From: Komagataeibacter medellinensis NBRC 3288
GTDB lineage: Bacteria > Pseudomonadota > Alphaproteobacteria > Acetobacterales > Acetobacteraceae
Length of the DNA stretch: 64,000 nt
NCBI RefSeq assembly: GCF_000182745.2
Contig: NC_016027.1
Coordinates: forward strand, 1,821,001-1,885,000
Direction: 5' to 3'
Position numbers and translations under genes: made by a program. Under the pieces are notes generated by a model. It ran no database searches, was not told where the DNA came from, and saw only the letters and a program-made list of their open reading frames with translations. Shown here one piece after another: positions 33,338 to 40,757 of this stretch (its first letter is position 1; every line of letters starts with the position of its first letter).

Positions 33338-33640
33338 TCACCCCCCCAGCCCCAGCATGGCGACCAGACGGGACGCGGCCTCACCCTGGCGGATATTGAA
33401 CAGGTAGGCAGCCAGCGAGACGGGATCGCCGCCCCGGTCACCCGTGGCAAAGTCAGACCAGCGGCAGGTATTCATATTCACCTTGAAGGAACCCGGTTCG
33501 CGGTCGCTGCGCCGGGGATTGCGGGCCACCCACTCGTGGCCCTCACGCTTGCCGTCCGGCAGCCACCGGCCCAGCAGGGCGGGTAGCGAGGCCAGTGCTG
33601 CACTGTTGATGCGGGCAAAGTCGACGGATGGGTTGCTCAT
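33338..33640 (-). CDS. CHC2/primase N-terminal-like partner protein
   Basis: A 100-residue protein started at MSNPSVDFARINSAAL. It contains LPALLGRWLPDGKREGHEWVA, SFKVNMNTCRWSDFATGDRG and a GGDPVSLAAYLF motif, the pattern found at the N-terminus of many satellite and plasmid primases. Here it is a separate gene, ending 3 bp before the TOPRIM/DUF927 protein. The zinc-ligand Cys set is reduced to a single visible Cys, so it may bind DNA without metal. Its start overlaps the upstream stop (ATGA). Confidence 0.7.
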   Translation of the reverse strand: MSNPSVDFARINSAALASLPALLGRWLPDGKREGHEWVARNPRRSDREPGSFKVNMNTCRWSDFATGDRGGDPVSLAAYLFNIRQGEAASRLVAMLGLGG

Positions 33641-33909
33641 GGCTGTAGCTCCCGCCCCAGCGCCATATCGCGCATGACACAGGCCGCCCCGACCAGCACT
33701 TCCACGGCTGCGGGTCCAGCCCGCTGCATCTCGATTGCCAGTAGATGGCTCATGGCTGAAAAGGCGGCGCATTGCGCGATGCTGCGCCCCTCACCCAAGG
33801 GGGGCGGGTCCTGTGAAATCCAGCGTTCCAGCCGACCGAGATAGTCCCGCGTCATGGCCTGTAGCATTTCCTGCCGCGTGCCAGCGTCAGAGGAATGGTT
33901 TCCACTCAT
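33637..33909 (-). CDS. Hypothetical protein of the replication operon
   Basis: A 90-residue, mostly helical protein (EMLQAMTRDYLGRLERWISQ; AAVEVLVGAACVMRDMALGR). It has no recognised family and no signal or membrane segment. It overlaps both neighbours by four bases (ATGA), so it is translated as part of the operon that ends in the primase-helicase. Confidence 0.65.
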   Translation of the reverse strand: MSGNHSSDAGTRQEMLQAMTRDYLGRLERWISQDPPPLGEGRSIAQCAAFSAMSHLLAIEMQRAGPAAVEVLVGAACVMRDMALGRELQP

Positions 33910-34313
33910 TGATCCACCCCCAGGTGCTTGCGGCCCATGCTGATAATGGCCTCAAAGCGTGCCTGTGGCGGCAGGTCGCCCATTAGCGCATCACACGCGC
34001 TGGTCAGTCCTTCCGTATAAGCCCGGTCGATAAGGTCATTGTTCATTCCCAGTTCACCCAAAACACCGATGAAGCCCTGCGCCATGAAATGCGGCGCAGT
34101 CACCACCGGGCCGGTCGGGGTCGGGACAACCTGCGTGTCATCCTTCCACTGGCCGTTGCGGACCATCCGCAGGAACATCAGCTTGGCATCTTCGGGCAGG
34201 GCAGCCGCATCGAGCAGGTCAAGGAAGGCGTGGCGCGGCAGGCCACCATCATCGGCACGGAAGTAGCGTAGCGGGCGCCCGTTGACGTGGCCGGTATAGA
34301 GAGGGGTTTGCAT
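33906..34313 (-). CDS. Hypothetical protein of the replication operon
   Basis: A 135-residue protein started at MQTPLYTGHVNGRPLRYF. It contains a compact N-terminal segment (RYFRADDGGLPRHAFLDLLD) and a helical remainder (HFMAQGFIGVLGELGMNNDL). The N-terminus resembles the phage antirepressor/KilA-N-associated style, but I cannot name the family. It overlaps the next gene by four bases. The 200 bp upstream, to the AlpA-like gene, hold one isolated TGCCCGAC motif near 34418. Confidence 0.6.
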   Translation of the reverse strand: MQTPLYTGHVNGRPLRYFRADDGGLPRHAFLDLLDAAALPEDAKLMFLRMVRNGQWKDDTQVVPTPTGPVVTAPHFMAQGFIGVLGELGMNNDLIDRAYTEGLTSACDALMGDLPPQARFEAIISMGRKHLGVDQ

Positions 34314-34513
34314 CAGTTCTGCCCTCCTGACGTGTGGCAATACTGTCCTGTTGCCATCCGCGCCTGTGCGCGTGGCTCTTTTGACTTTTGAACGGCCATG
34401 ACTGGCTATTCTCCTATTGCCCGACGGGAAGTAATCTGCATATCATGCGTGCCAGACTTCCAATTCTGACCACAGGCTTGCAGAACCGTTCCGACTATCG
34501 GGGCGGTTTTGTT

Positions 34514-34720
34514 TTATCGGGTTGCTGCCTTGAGACGTGGCAGGCTGGTAAAATACTTCTCGACCGTTGCAGTAATGATGCGGGTGGCGGACCCGACCTT
34601 CACGGCCTCAATCTTGCCATCGGTGATCAGGCGATATTGCGTGCCACGACTGATCCCGAACCTGGCCGTGATTTCCGCAATACTGGCATATTCGGGAAAT
34701 TCGGTAACGGGCGTGTCCAT
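34514..34720 (-). CDS. AlpA/excisionase-like helix-turn-helix protein
   Basis: A 68-residue winged-helix protein of MerR/AlpA type: YASIAEITARFGISRGTQYR is the recognition helix pair and LITDGKIEAVKVGSATRI the wing. Such small proteins act as excisionase or as activators of the integrase gene in P4-like elements. It is separated from both neighbours by non-overlapping spacers, so it may have its own promoter. Confidence 0.8.
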   Translation of the reverse strand: MDTPVTEFPEYASIAEITARFGISRGTQYRLITDGKIEAVKVGSATRIITATVEKYFTSLPRLKAATR

Positions 34721-34814
34721 GTGTGATTGTCCTACGTGTATCGTGGTGACTCTTGGAATAGATCAGCCATGGCATGCATGTCTTAGGGTAAATATTCACC
34801 AATTATCCGGTGGA

Positions 34815-35588
34815 CTATTTACCCTTAGTGGCCTTTCGCATCCGGTTTATGCTCCTGATTACGGTGGGCAAGGCATCACTCCGCATTGCCCATTGCTGTA
34901 ATGCGCGGAATTCGGGCACATGATCTGGCAGATCAGATTGTTCAGCCTGGGCAGCCGCATGTGCGAAGATGGCCCGACACCAGTTCAGCGCCACGCCATA
35001 GCGTGCCGAACCGTGCCGGGTGGAAATGGTGAAGCGGGCCGTATAAAGCTGCTCGAAATGCTCTTTCAGGTCCGCAACCAGATACCGCTTGCCCAGATCG
35101 GCAGGCTTGCGGATGGGGTTCCGGCCTAGTTCCTTGAGCAATGAGGTGCTGCCACCGGCCAAGATATTGAGTATTTCCGGCAATAGCCTGAACGCAGCCA
35201 GCACTCCTTCATCCTGCTTGCCAACTTTTGCAGCTAAAGAAGCAGCTATTTCCGGGGAACGCTGGGCAATATAGCGTTCAATCCAGATAAAAGTCTCCCG
35301 GCATGCAGTTGATTCGCTTACGTCCCCGTTGCCAATCATATGCATACCGGCTTCTGCCCATTTTTGCATTGCAATGGCTGTCTGCTTTATTTCCGCCCGG
35401 CGCTGCGCCTCGGGCACTCGCCGTTCGTGCAAAGCAAAACGATCGAGCGCGAAGGCAATACGCTCTGCCATCTTGCCAAAAGATATACCGGGGCGTGGTG
35501 CCAGTCCCAACTCATCACTCAGTGACCGCAGAAAATCCGCAGTCACGTCGGCATGGTTTCTGAGGCAGGGGGCTTCTTGCAGAAACAT
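34815..35588 (-). CDS. Hypothetical helical protein
   Basis: A 257-residue protein started at MFLQEAPCLRNHADV. It is rich in predicted helices with basic stretches (FALHERRVPEAQRRAEIKQT, RFTISTRHGSARYGVALNW) and ends RSINRMRKATKGK. No family is recognised. It is coded 3 bp after the stop of the small gene at 35591-35779, so it belongs to the early operon. Confidence 0.6.
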   Translation of the reverse strand: MFLQEAPCLRNHADVTADFLRSLSDELGLAPRPGISFGKMAERIAFALDRFALHERRVPEAQRRAEIKQTAIAMQKWAEAGMHMIGNGDVSESTACRETFIWIERYIAQRSPEIAASLAAKVGKQDEGVLAAFRLLPEILNILAGGSTSLLKELGRNPIRKPADLGKRYLVADLKEHFEQLYTARFTISTRHGSARYGVALNWCRAIFAHAAAQAEQSDLPDHVPEFRALQQWAMRSDALPTVIRSINRMRKATKGK

Positions 35589-35590
35589 GT

Positions 35591-35779
35591 TCACCGCAGC
35601 CCGGCTCCTATACACGTTGTCCGCCGCGCAATTTCGCGTGCCGCCCATTCCACGGCTTCGTGTGCCATTGGCTCGCTCTTATTCTGGGAAGCACTGGCAA
35701 GGAGATAGGAAAGGCACGCAATATCTGCCACTGCCTGCAAGGCTTCCTGACGGCGCTGATTGTTTGTTCTATCGGTCAT
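35591..35779 (-). CDS. Small hypothetical protein of the early operon
   Basis: A 62-residue helical protein (RRQEALQAVADIACLSYLLA; MAHEAVEWAAREIARRTTCI). No family is recognised. It overlaps the preceding gene by four bases (ATGA), supporting real translation. Confidence 0.6.
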   Translation of the reverse strand: MTDRTNNQRRQEALQAVADIACLSYLLASASQNKSEPMAHEAVEWAAREIARRTTCIGAGLR

Positions 35780-36105
35780 GAAATATAGTCCTCAATGGCA
35801 TTGGCATGTCGACCGATCCCATCGGCCAGCCATGCCAACTCAGTGCCGGTCTGTTTGTCCCCCTCCGCCATGCGGGCCAGTATCCCGGCCATGACACTGA
35901 TTTCCGTGGTGGCAGCCTGTATGGCCGCCAGCCGGTCGGGCGTTGTGAGGCTGGATGGCGCGGTATGCGCGCGCCATACCCGGTGGCAGGACGCGGAACT
36001 GCTGCCCATCGCCTCGCCAATTTGCCGCCATGTCAGGCCATCGCTGCAAAGTCTCTTGATACGATGCAGGTCACGGGCAGACCAGATGCGTGCAGGTCGA
36101 CTCAT
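35776..36105 (-). CDS. Helix-turn-helix protein, GcrA-like N-terminus
   Basis: A 109-residue protein with an N-terminal DNA-binding motif (RIKRLCSDGLTWRQIGEAMG, then SSSASCHRVWRAH) similar to the GcrA/homeodomain-like HTH of phage regulators. The second half is helical (MAGILARMAEGDKQTGTELA). It may regulate the early operon. It overlaps both neighbours by four bases. Confidence 0.65.
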   Translation of the reverse strand: MSRPARIWSARDLHRIKRLCSDGLTWRQIGEAMGSSSASCHRVWRAHTAPSSLTTPDRLAAIQAATTEISVMAGILARMAEGDKQTGTELAWLADGIGRHANAIEDYIS

Positions 36106-36350
36106 TTCTTGTACCCTCCGGCCTTCACAGCCTCGACATCCTCCTGTGCGGCGGCCTCCATTTTTGCGGTGAAGTCAGCCAGCCAGAACACCACGTCCAT
36201 CCACCGACTCTTGATCTCCATGGTGACCTCATCGGTCATGTCCATGTCATGCGCGAGGGTGTGAAGGGTATTCCGCAAGTGCTGGGCTGTGTGCTGCTGC
36301 CAGTTGAGGGCATATTCCCCTCTCTCCGGGAAGTTCGGGATACAGCTCAT
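36102..36350 (-). CDS. Small hypothetical protein of the early operon
   Basis: An 82-residue protein started at MSCIPNFPERGEYAL, the ATG that overlaps the previous stop. It is helical and acidic (TLAHDMDMTDEVTMEIKSRW), with a possible short coiled coil near LADFTAKMEAAAQEDVEAVK. No family is recognised. Confidence 0.6.
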   Translation of the reverse strand: MSCIPNFPERGEYALNWQQHTAQHLRNTLHTLAHDMDMTDEVTMEIKSRWMDVVFWLADFTAKMEAAAQEDVEAVKAGGYKK

Positions 36351-36580
36351 TTCGTGGCCCTCCGCAGACCGGCGATGATCTTTTCCAGCGTCTGGGCTGC
36401 CCAGTAAGGCCCGTCTGCCCATCCTCCAATGTCCTCTTTGGTAGGCGCGGGCGCTGGAATGTCGGCGGCGTCCATCATCTGGCTACCCATCAGCCGAAGG
36501 GCATGCACAAGTCGGTCCAGTTCGTTACAGCTATTTTCCGTGGTTACGATTAACCTGCCGAGATCATAAGGGTCTTTCAC
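36347..36580 (-). CDS. Small hypothetical protein of the early operon
   Basis: A 77-residue protein (MKDPYDLGRLIVTTENSCNE) with a helix (LDRLVHALRLMGSQMMDAAD), a Pro/Ala linker and a C-terminal helix ending GLRRATK. No family is recognised. It overlaps both flanking genes by four bases. Confidence 0.6.
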   Translation of the reverse strand: MKDPYDLGRLIVTTENSCNELDRLVHALRLMGSQMMDAADIPAPAPTKEDIGGWADGPYWAAQTLEKIIAGLRRATK

Positions 36581-36837
36581 TTCACCTCTCCCTTCATCGC
36601 CAGAATGTCACGGACAAGGCTGGCCTCGATCTGGTGGGGGTCCGGGTCGAACAGCATTACCAACCGGGCCTTGTCCTGAAGGTCGGCAAAGGACCGGGCC
36701 GGGGTCTGGATCACCTTGCGATAGGCAGCCCGGAAGCGATTGGACTGGGCCTGTGCATCGGTCGTGCCAGATTCTTTCCAGCAGCGGCGATCAGCGCCAA
36801 GGGCGGCCATGGTGGCCTTGCGGATGGGGCTGGTCAT
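36577..36837 (-). CDS. Small hypothetical protein of the early operon
   Basis: An 86-residue basic protein; QAQSNRFRAAYRKVIQTPAR and the FDPDPHQIEASLVRDILAMK tail are its most distinct parts. No family is recognised. It overlaps both neighbours by four bases. Confidence 0.6.
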   Translation of the reverse strand: MTSPIRKATMAALGADRRCWKESGTTDAQAQSNRFRAAYRKVIQTPARSFADLQDKARLVMLFDPDPHQIEASLVRDILAMKGEVK

Positions 36838-37031
36838 TTAGCTCTCTCCCGGCGCTCATCGGGGATACCCAGCCATGCCACATCCAGTTCGGTGTGGAGG
36901 CGCTTTACCCATCCATGCATCCACTGCACGGGGACAGGTTCTGAAGCGGAGATCAGGGCATCCAAGATTTCAGCCAAAGACCCCAAATCGCATACGATGG
37001 CATGCACACGCTCTTTCGGTGTTTCGATCAT
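36834..37031 (-). CDS. Small hypothetical protein of the early operon
   Basis: A 65-residue protein (IVCDLGSLAEILDALISASE; MHGWVKRLHTELDVAWLGIP). No family is recognised. It overlaps both neighbours by four bases. Confidence 0.6.
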   Translation of the reverse strand: MIETPKERVHAIVCDLGSLAEILDALISASEPVPVQWMHGWVKRLHTELDVAWLGIPDERRERAK

Positions 37032-37273
37032 CGGGCCACCTCCGCCAACGCGGTCACTGTGGGGTGGGGTTTCGCGCTGCTGTGACGCAGAACCTCCGGC
37101 TGGGCGAACCCGGCCAGGGCGACCAGCACCAGCGCGGGGAAGATCAGCCCGGCCGCCAGACGCTCGGATGTGAGCAACGCCAGAGAATGTGGATTGGACC
37201 CATGCAGGGGAATATCAGATGCGAGAAGGCTTGTACTGGCCCCCTGCGCTACGCTATAGGCTTTGTTAGCCAT
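37028..37273 (-). CDS. First gene of the early operon, hypothetical
   Basis: An 81-residue protein with one hydrophobic stretch (AAGLIFPALVLVALAGFA) that could be a membrane helix, between polar ends. No family is recognised. It opens the leftward operon, divergent from the XRE repressor, with about 100 bp of shared control region between them. Confidence 0.55.
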   Translation of the reverse strand: MANKAYSVAQGASTSLLASDIPLHGSNPHSLALLTSERLAAGLIFPALVLVALAGFAQPEVLRHSSAKPHPTVTALAEVAR

Positions 37274-37345
37274 TGCCTGCTCCTGTGCGAGCGGTTGTGG
37301 TCAGGCCGGATATTGGAGGGTGCAAGCTCCTTGTCCGGCCGCTTT

Positions 37346-37364
37346 GTTTGGCTTTATGTCAAAC
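37346..37364. promoter_or_regulatory. Possible repressor operator in the divergent control region
   Basis: The dyad GTTTG (37346-37350) and CAAAC (37360-37364) lies 11 bp before the XRE gene and about 75 bp from the leftward operon. TTGACA on the minus strand (37362-37357) overlaps it, but no good -10 follows. A single short dyad; weak evidence. Confidence 0.35.
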
Positions 37365-37374
37365 TTCGGGCAAT

Positions 37375-37914
37375 ATGCGAAGAATGCCCATCGAAGTCAA
37401 ACAGAAAGTACGACCTTTGACTAAAGGTAAAATTTCTCCCATTCAAAGCCGTTCTGCCAGAGCAATGCTCGATTGGAACCAGAGCAGACTCGCAGAAAAA
37501 GCGGGAGTATCCCGTATGACTGTCATTGATTTTGAAAAAGAAGCGAGAGTGCCGCATCCAAACAACCTGCTGGCCATTCAGAATGCCTTTGAGCAAGCAG
37601 GAATCGAGTTTATCGATGATAACGGGCGTGTTCCCGGTGTGCGCCTATTGCGAAGATGGATGATTATTCAGAACGCACCAGAAGGTTTTGCAAAAGTCGG
37701 CGATCCGATTTCCATATTCACCAATGAAGAATACGTGATGAAACTTGGCGCACAAACACCGCAAGGCGTTGCTCCCGTTAACAAGTCACCGGAGTATGGA
37801 ATTTATGTCCAAACCTATGCCGCGCCAGGCGACAATGGGACCATTATTGAAGTTACCCGTAGACCCTACTCTGAGCCGAGAAGCGGCCATTATGACTACG
37901 TGGCGTTTCGATAA
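37375..37914 (+). CDS. XRE-type repressor
   Basis: A 179-residue protein (start at 37375; 37384 is also possible). The N-terminal half has an XRE helix-turn-helix: RSARAMLDWNQSRLAEKAGV, SRMTVIDFEKEARVPHPNNL, IQNAFEQAGIEFID. The C-terminal half (GVRLLRRWMIIQNAPEGFAK onward) is unfamiliar and lacks the Ser-Lys protease signature of LexA-like cI repressors. It is divergent from the early operon and is the best candidate for the element's maintenance repressor. The surrounding DNA is more AT-rich than the rest of the element. Confidence 0.75.
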   Translation: MRRMPIEVKQKVRPLTKGKISPIQSRSARAMLDWNQSRLAEKAGVSRMTVIDFEKEARVPHPNNLLAIQNAFEQAGIEFIDDNGRVPGVRLLRRWMIIQNAPEGFAKVGDPISIFTNEEYVMKLGAQTPQGVAPVNKSPEYGIYVQTYAAPGDNGTIIEVTRRPYSEPRSGHYDYVAFR

Positions 37915-38018
37915 ATTTCTTCGGGATGATTCTGATAGGTTTGTGCTAGGGCGGGGTCGAGTTCATTGCTGATAATGGCGGTGGGGCTGGGGTGCGTTGA
38001 GGAAAAGCACGGGTGAGA

Positions 38019-38633
38019 ATGATGATACCGAATGACTGGGAGGATCGGCACGTACTTTGGGTACAGGCAAGCGACCTTTTGGCGTGCGAAGAAGATCCAT
38101 GGATACCGTCTGCTATTTTAGATTTATCATGGGCTGAGCGTTCTATCCTTGTCATTGAAAAAGAGGTAGCGGAGGTTTTGCGTCCATTTCAAAAGAAACC
38201 TCCTATCGAACGCACATCTCAAGCCATGGACGGTCTGGAAAAGAGTTCTGCTTTCTACGAATGCCGTGCCCTGTCGAAATTATGGATTATGGGGCTGTAT
38301 GAGGTGTGCAGAGTGATGATCAGGGATGTGGAACTGCCCGCGGCCAAACCTCTTGAGCTTCTTTTTGACGAACTTGACGCCGTTAGGATGCCTTTTGCTA
38401 AGCATGAGGTTCGAAAAATACCACTGGGTAAGCATGAGGGCGGGAAAAGGGTTTTGCCCCATTTCCCGGATCTTTGCATACCTTTGTGGGGATGTGAGCT
38501 TGGGTGGATGGTGAAGGACTATAAGCACGATTGTGTCTCGCCAGATGCTCCGGCAGGTACTTACGCTAATTTCTATGTAAGTCGTCGTGGCTTTGCAGAT
38601 GAATTCCTGAGAATATCTGCACCGCAAGTGTAA
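38019..38633 (+). CDS. Hypothetical cargo protein
   Basis: A 204-residue protein started at MMIPNDWEDRHVLW (GAGGAAAAG box upstream; a GTG at 38013 would add two residues). Blocks: LWVQASDLLACEEDPWIPSA, SAFYECRALSKLWIMGLYEV, LFDELDAVRMPFAKHEVRKI, and a C-terminal NFYVSRRGFADEFL. Soluble, with no signal or membrane helix and no recognised catalytic motif. It lies in the accessory part of the element, with lower G+C and ordinary spacing, so it may be independently acquired cargo, for example a defence gene, but nothing proves that. Confidence 0.55.
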   Translation: MMIPNDWEDRHVLWVQASDLLACEEDPWIPSAILDLSWAERSILVIEKEVAEVLRPFQKKPPIERTSQAMDGLEKSSAFYECRALSKLWIMGLYEVCRVMIRDVELPAAKPLELLFDELDAVRMPFAKHEVRKIPLGKHEGGKRVLPHFPDLCIPLWGCELGWMVKDYKHDCVSPDAPAGTYANFYVSRRGFADEFLRISAPQV

Positions 38634-38664
38634 AAAACGTACCGGCGGCAAAAGGAAAATGTAA

Positions 38665-38904
38665 ATGAGCGAATGGAATGGTATACCTGAAAATTCAAAA
38701 CAGGATGGGCCACACGCCTTACTTGAGACCAATCGGGAATGGCATGGGAACCTGTGGGGTTGGTGGGATAGTACACTAAGTCAGTGGACCGCTTTCTCCC
38801 AACTCCCACATGATCGGCGCATTGCAGCCACTCCTGAGCAAGCCAAAGAGATTTTTAGGTATCTTGGCCCAGGTCAATTTCCGCATGAGAATAATCAAGA
38901 ATAA
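38665..38904 (+). CDS. Small hypothetical cargo protein
   Basis: A 79-residue Trp-rich protein (REWHGNLWGWWDSTLSQWTA) with a C-terminal helix (TPEQAKEIFRYLGPGQFPHE). It follows the 204-residue gene by 31 bp with a GGAAAATG-type spacer, so it is probably co-transcribed. No family is recognised. Confidence 0.5.
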   Translation: MSEWNGIPENSKQDGPHALLETNREWHGNLWGWWDSTLSQWTAFSQLPHDRRIAATPEQAKEIFRYLGPGQFPHENNQE

Positions 38905-38930
38905 AACAACAATATGTAGGATAAAAAATT

Positions 38931-39200
38931 ATGGTCCTTTCTAAAGATATAGAAATTCAGGGGACTGATGGCGTGTGGAGGAAAATGGATGTTTCTTTAG
39001 CGCTTTCCATGAAGCCTGACGATCTTAAAAAACGGAAAATCCGTTGCCTCGAATGTCATGGACACGTACGTCTTCATGGCCCGGCAAAGAGTGGAAACAT
39101 GAGCGCTCACGCGGAACATCAGACGCGTTGGGTAGGGTGTCCGCGTAGCGACAGTTACGATCACCGAGGCTTACGATCTCACCCAAACCCAGTCATTTGA
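38931..39200 (+). CDS. Small putative zinc-binding cargo protein
   Basis: An 89-residue protein with the segment KIRCLECHGHVRLHGPAKSG and then SAHAEHQTRWVGCPRSDSYD, giving two Cys (CX2C), several His and a third Cys: a likely zinc site. I recall this His-rich HAEH...GCP pattern in uncharacterised mobile-element proteins. It is the third gene of the rightward cargo set, 26 bp after the previous one. Confidence 0.5.
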   Translation: MVLSKDIEIQGTDGVWRKMDVSLALSMKPDDLKKRKIRCLECHGHVRLHGPAKSGNMSAHAEHQTRWVGCPRSDSYDHRGLRSHPNPVI

Positions 39201-39295
39201 ACTCATATTCAGCTACATACGCCTTGCTTGTTTACCCCATTTGTTCGGCTTAAAACCGACCGAAAATGGCGTCTCCGCCCACTTCAAAACCATGC

Positions 39296-39407
39296 TGGAA
39301 CACCCGGAACACCGGCCATTTTCCAAGGTGTTCCACCCTGCCTCCCTGAAAAACCGCAGTTTCTCAAGGGGCGCAGCGCGGTGGAACACCGGAACACGTG
39401 GAACACC
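39296..39407. repeat. Short repeat cluster of GGAACACC
   Basis: Six copies of TGGAACACC or close variants: 39296, 39305 (CGGAACACC), 39327 (inverted GGTGTTCCA), 39382, 39391 (GGAACACG) and 39399. Spacing is about nine in the tandem pairs. It lies 3' of the minus-strand higA gene and 3' of the plus-strand cargo genes. Confidence 0.7.
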
Positions 39408-39427
39408 GCAAAAATAGATACCCAGCG

Positions 39428-39727
39428 CTAAGCCGCGACCAGACGCGCCACCTGTATCTCGTCCTCATGTGCGCGGGCACGGGCCATCTCATAGGCCGAT
39501 TGCATCCGCATCAGAGTATCTGCCTTTACGCCAAATGCCTTCTCGAACCGGATAGCCATATCGGCGGACAGATTTGCCCTACCGTTCAGGAGCGCACTCA
39601 CCGCCTGCCGTGACAAGCCAAAGTAAGCAGCAAGCCCAGAGACGGTAATGCCCGCCGGTTCCACGATTTCCGTCCGAAGCCATTCCCCAGCATGGACAGC
39701 CAAGGAGGGGTGCATCCTAATTGCCAT
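39428..39727 (-). CDS. higA: HigA-family antitoxin
   Basis: A 99-residue XRE-type antitoxin. MAIRMHPSLAVHAGEWLRTE and the HTH (ISVSGLAAYFGLSRQAVSAL-like region; SALLNGRANLSADMAIRFEK) match HigA/VapI proteins, which neutralise HigB and repress their own operon. Its ATG overlaps the stop codon of a HigB-like tail, the normal gene order, but that toxin lacks its N-terminal half. The antitoxin is thus orphaned and may act only as a regulator. Confidence 0.88.
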   Translation of the reverse strand: MAIRMHPSLAVHAGEWLRTEIVEPAGITVSGLAAYFGLSRQAVSALLNGRANLSADMAIRFEKAFGVKADTLMRMQSAYEMARARAHEDEIQVARLVAA

Positions 39728-39866
39728 GATAGTCCTCCAGATCCATATCTTCGATTGCGCCAAGGTCATTCAGCCGGAATGTCAGCCGCCAGTTACGTGT
39801 GACAGTCGCGGACAGATACCGTGCCTGCACCGATATTGTCAGGATGGCGTCCCGACCGGGCGCAGA
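39717..39866 (-). pseudogene. Truncated HigB-like toxin remnant
   Basis: Frame reading, before its stop, VQARYLSATVTRNWRLTFRL, NDLGAIEDMDLEDYHGN: the RelE/HigB C-terminus (the NWRLTF strand and DYH end). The stop TAG overlaps the higA ATG. Upstream, the frame runs directly into the stop codon of the DUF2442 gene at 39867-39869, with no start codon and no N-terminal half (about 50 residues missing). A deletion joined this tail to the neighbouring pair. Confidence 0.75.
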
Positions 39867-40271
39867 TTACGCTACCTTCCTTGGCCGACCGCCTTTGGCA
39901 CCATTCCGACGTGCTGCCGCCGCTTTGGCTGGGGATGCCTGTCGCCCTGCCTTTGCCGCCATGTAGGCGCGAGACCCAAACAGGCCCGCCATCAGTTCCG
40001 GCACCAGCAGGTCAGCATCCAATGCCTCCCAGTGCAGGCCGTAGCCACCCATGATTTCTACCTGGGCCAGTTGCTCTGGCGTTGCTCTCTCAAGGCCCTG
40101 AGCCTGTGAGGCAGGGAATTCAAAGCGGGTGCCGTTGGACAGTTCAACGGTTACGCGACCTGTCGTGGCATCATAACCCGCAGAAATCGCCTGTGGCACC
40201 ATCTCACGCCGGACGCGCCCACGCTCGTAAGCCGCATCTATCTGCTTATCGACGTCATGATCGTTGTGCAT
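39867..40271 (-). CDS. DUF2442 domain protein (putative antitoxin)
   Basis: A 134-residue protein started at MHNDHDVDKQIDAAYERG. The DUF2442 core is GRVTVELSNGTRFEFPASQA, then EIMGGYGLHWEALDADLLVP. The C-terminus is Ala/Lys/Arg-rich (PAKAAAARRNGAKGGRPRKV), probably DNA-binding. DUF4160-DUF2442 pairs are predicted type II toxin-antitoxin modules; the DUF4160 gene lies directly upstream, overlapping by 17 bp. Stable maintenance of the element is the likely role. Confidence 0.8.
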   Translation of the reverse strand: MHNDHDVDKQIDAAYERGRVRREMVPQAISAGYDATTGRVTVELSNGTRFEFPASQAQGLERATPEQLAQVEIMGGYGLHWEALDADLLVPELMAGLFGSRAYMAAKAGRQASPAKAAAARRNGAKGGRPRKVA

Positions 40272-40503
40272 CAATCTTCCTCCATGCAGACAATAGGGCT
40301 TCACGTTGTTCCACCGCGATCCTGAACGCCTCGCGCACGTCTGCCCGCTTTACGCCGGGGTCGATGTCCCGGATCGTTGCCTCGGTTTCCCCAAGGTTGA
40401 TAATGATCTCACGACCATCACAGAACACATGGACATGAGCCGGATCATGGTCATTCGCATAGATCATGAACCGGAAGCGGCCCACTCGGTGAACTGTTGG
40501 CAT
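40255..40503 (-). CDS. DUF4160 domain protein (putative toxin)
   Basis: An 82-residue protein started at MPTVHRVGRFRFMIYANDHD. The sequence runs on to PAHVHVFCDGREIIINL and a helical end (REAFRIAVEQREALLSAWRK), the standard DUF4160 layout. It pairs with DUF2442 as a predicted toxin-antitoxin system. Their reading frames overlap by 17 bp, so they are translationally coupled. Confidence 0.8.
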   Translation of the reverse strand: MPTVHRVGRFRFMIYANDHDPAHVHVFCDGREIIINLGETEATIRDIDPGVKRADVREAFRIAVEQREALLSAWRKIDAQRS

Positions 40504-40684
40504 AGCCACACCCTACCACAAACCCAACATGATGGGTATTTTTATTATGACCTGGGATGTGACAGTCATATTTTGGCTTGGGGGACGGATTCCGCTTGGC
40601 CTGTTTTCAGACTGAACAGGCACATGAAAGACACCCGATAGATGCTGGACGGACACCGGACAAGATATGGCTTTCCCGCCGTCC

Positions 40685-40750
40685 GGTCACACCGGTCACA
40701 CCAGTCACACCCAAAAACACAGACCCTGAATGGAAATTGAGAGTGTGACC
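40685..40750. repeat. Short repeat cluster of GGTCACACC
   Basis: Three tandem 9-mers (GGTCACACC at 40685 and 40694, AGTCACACC at 40703) and one inverted GTGTGACC at 40743. The cluster lies directly 3' of the integrase gene. It has the same period as the clusters at 30464 and 39296 but a different sequence. Confidence 0.7.
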
Positions 40751-40757
40751 CGCTACG

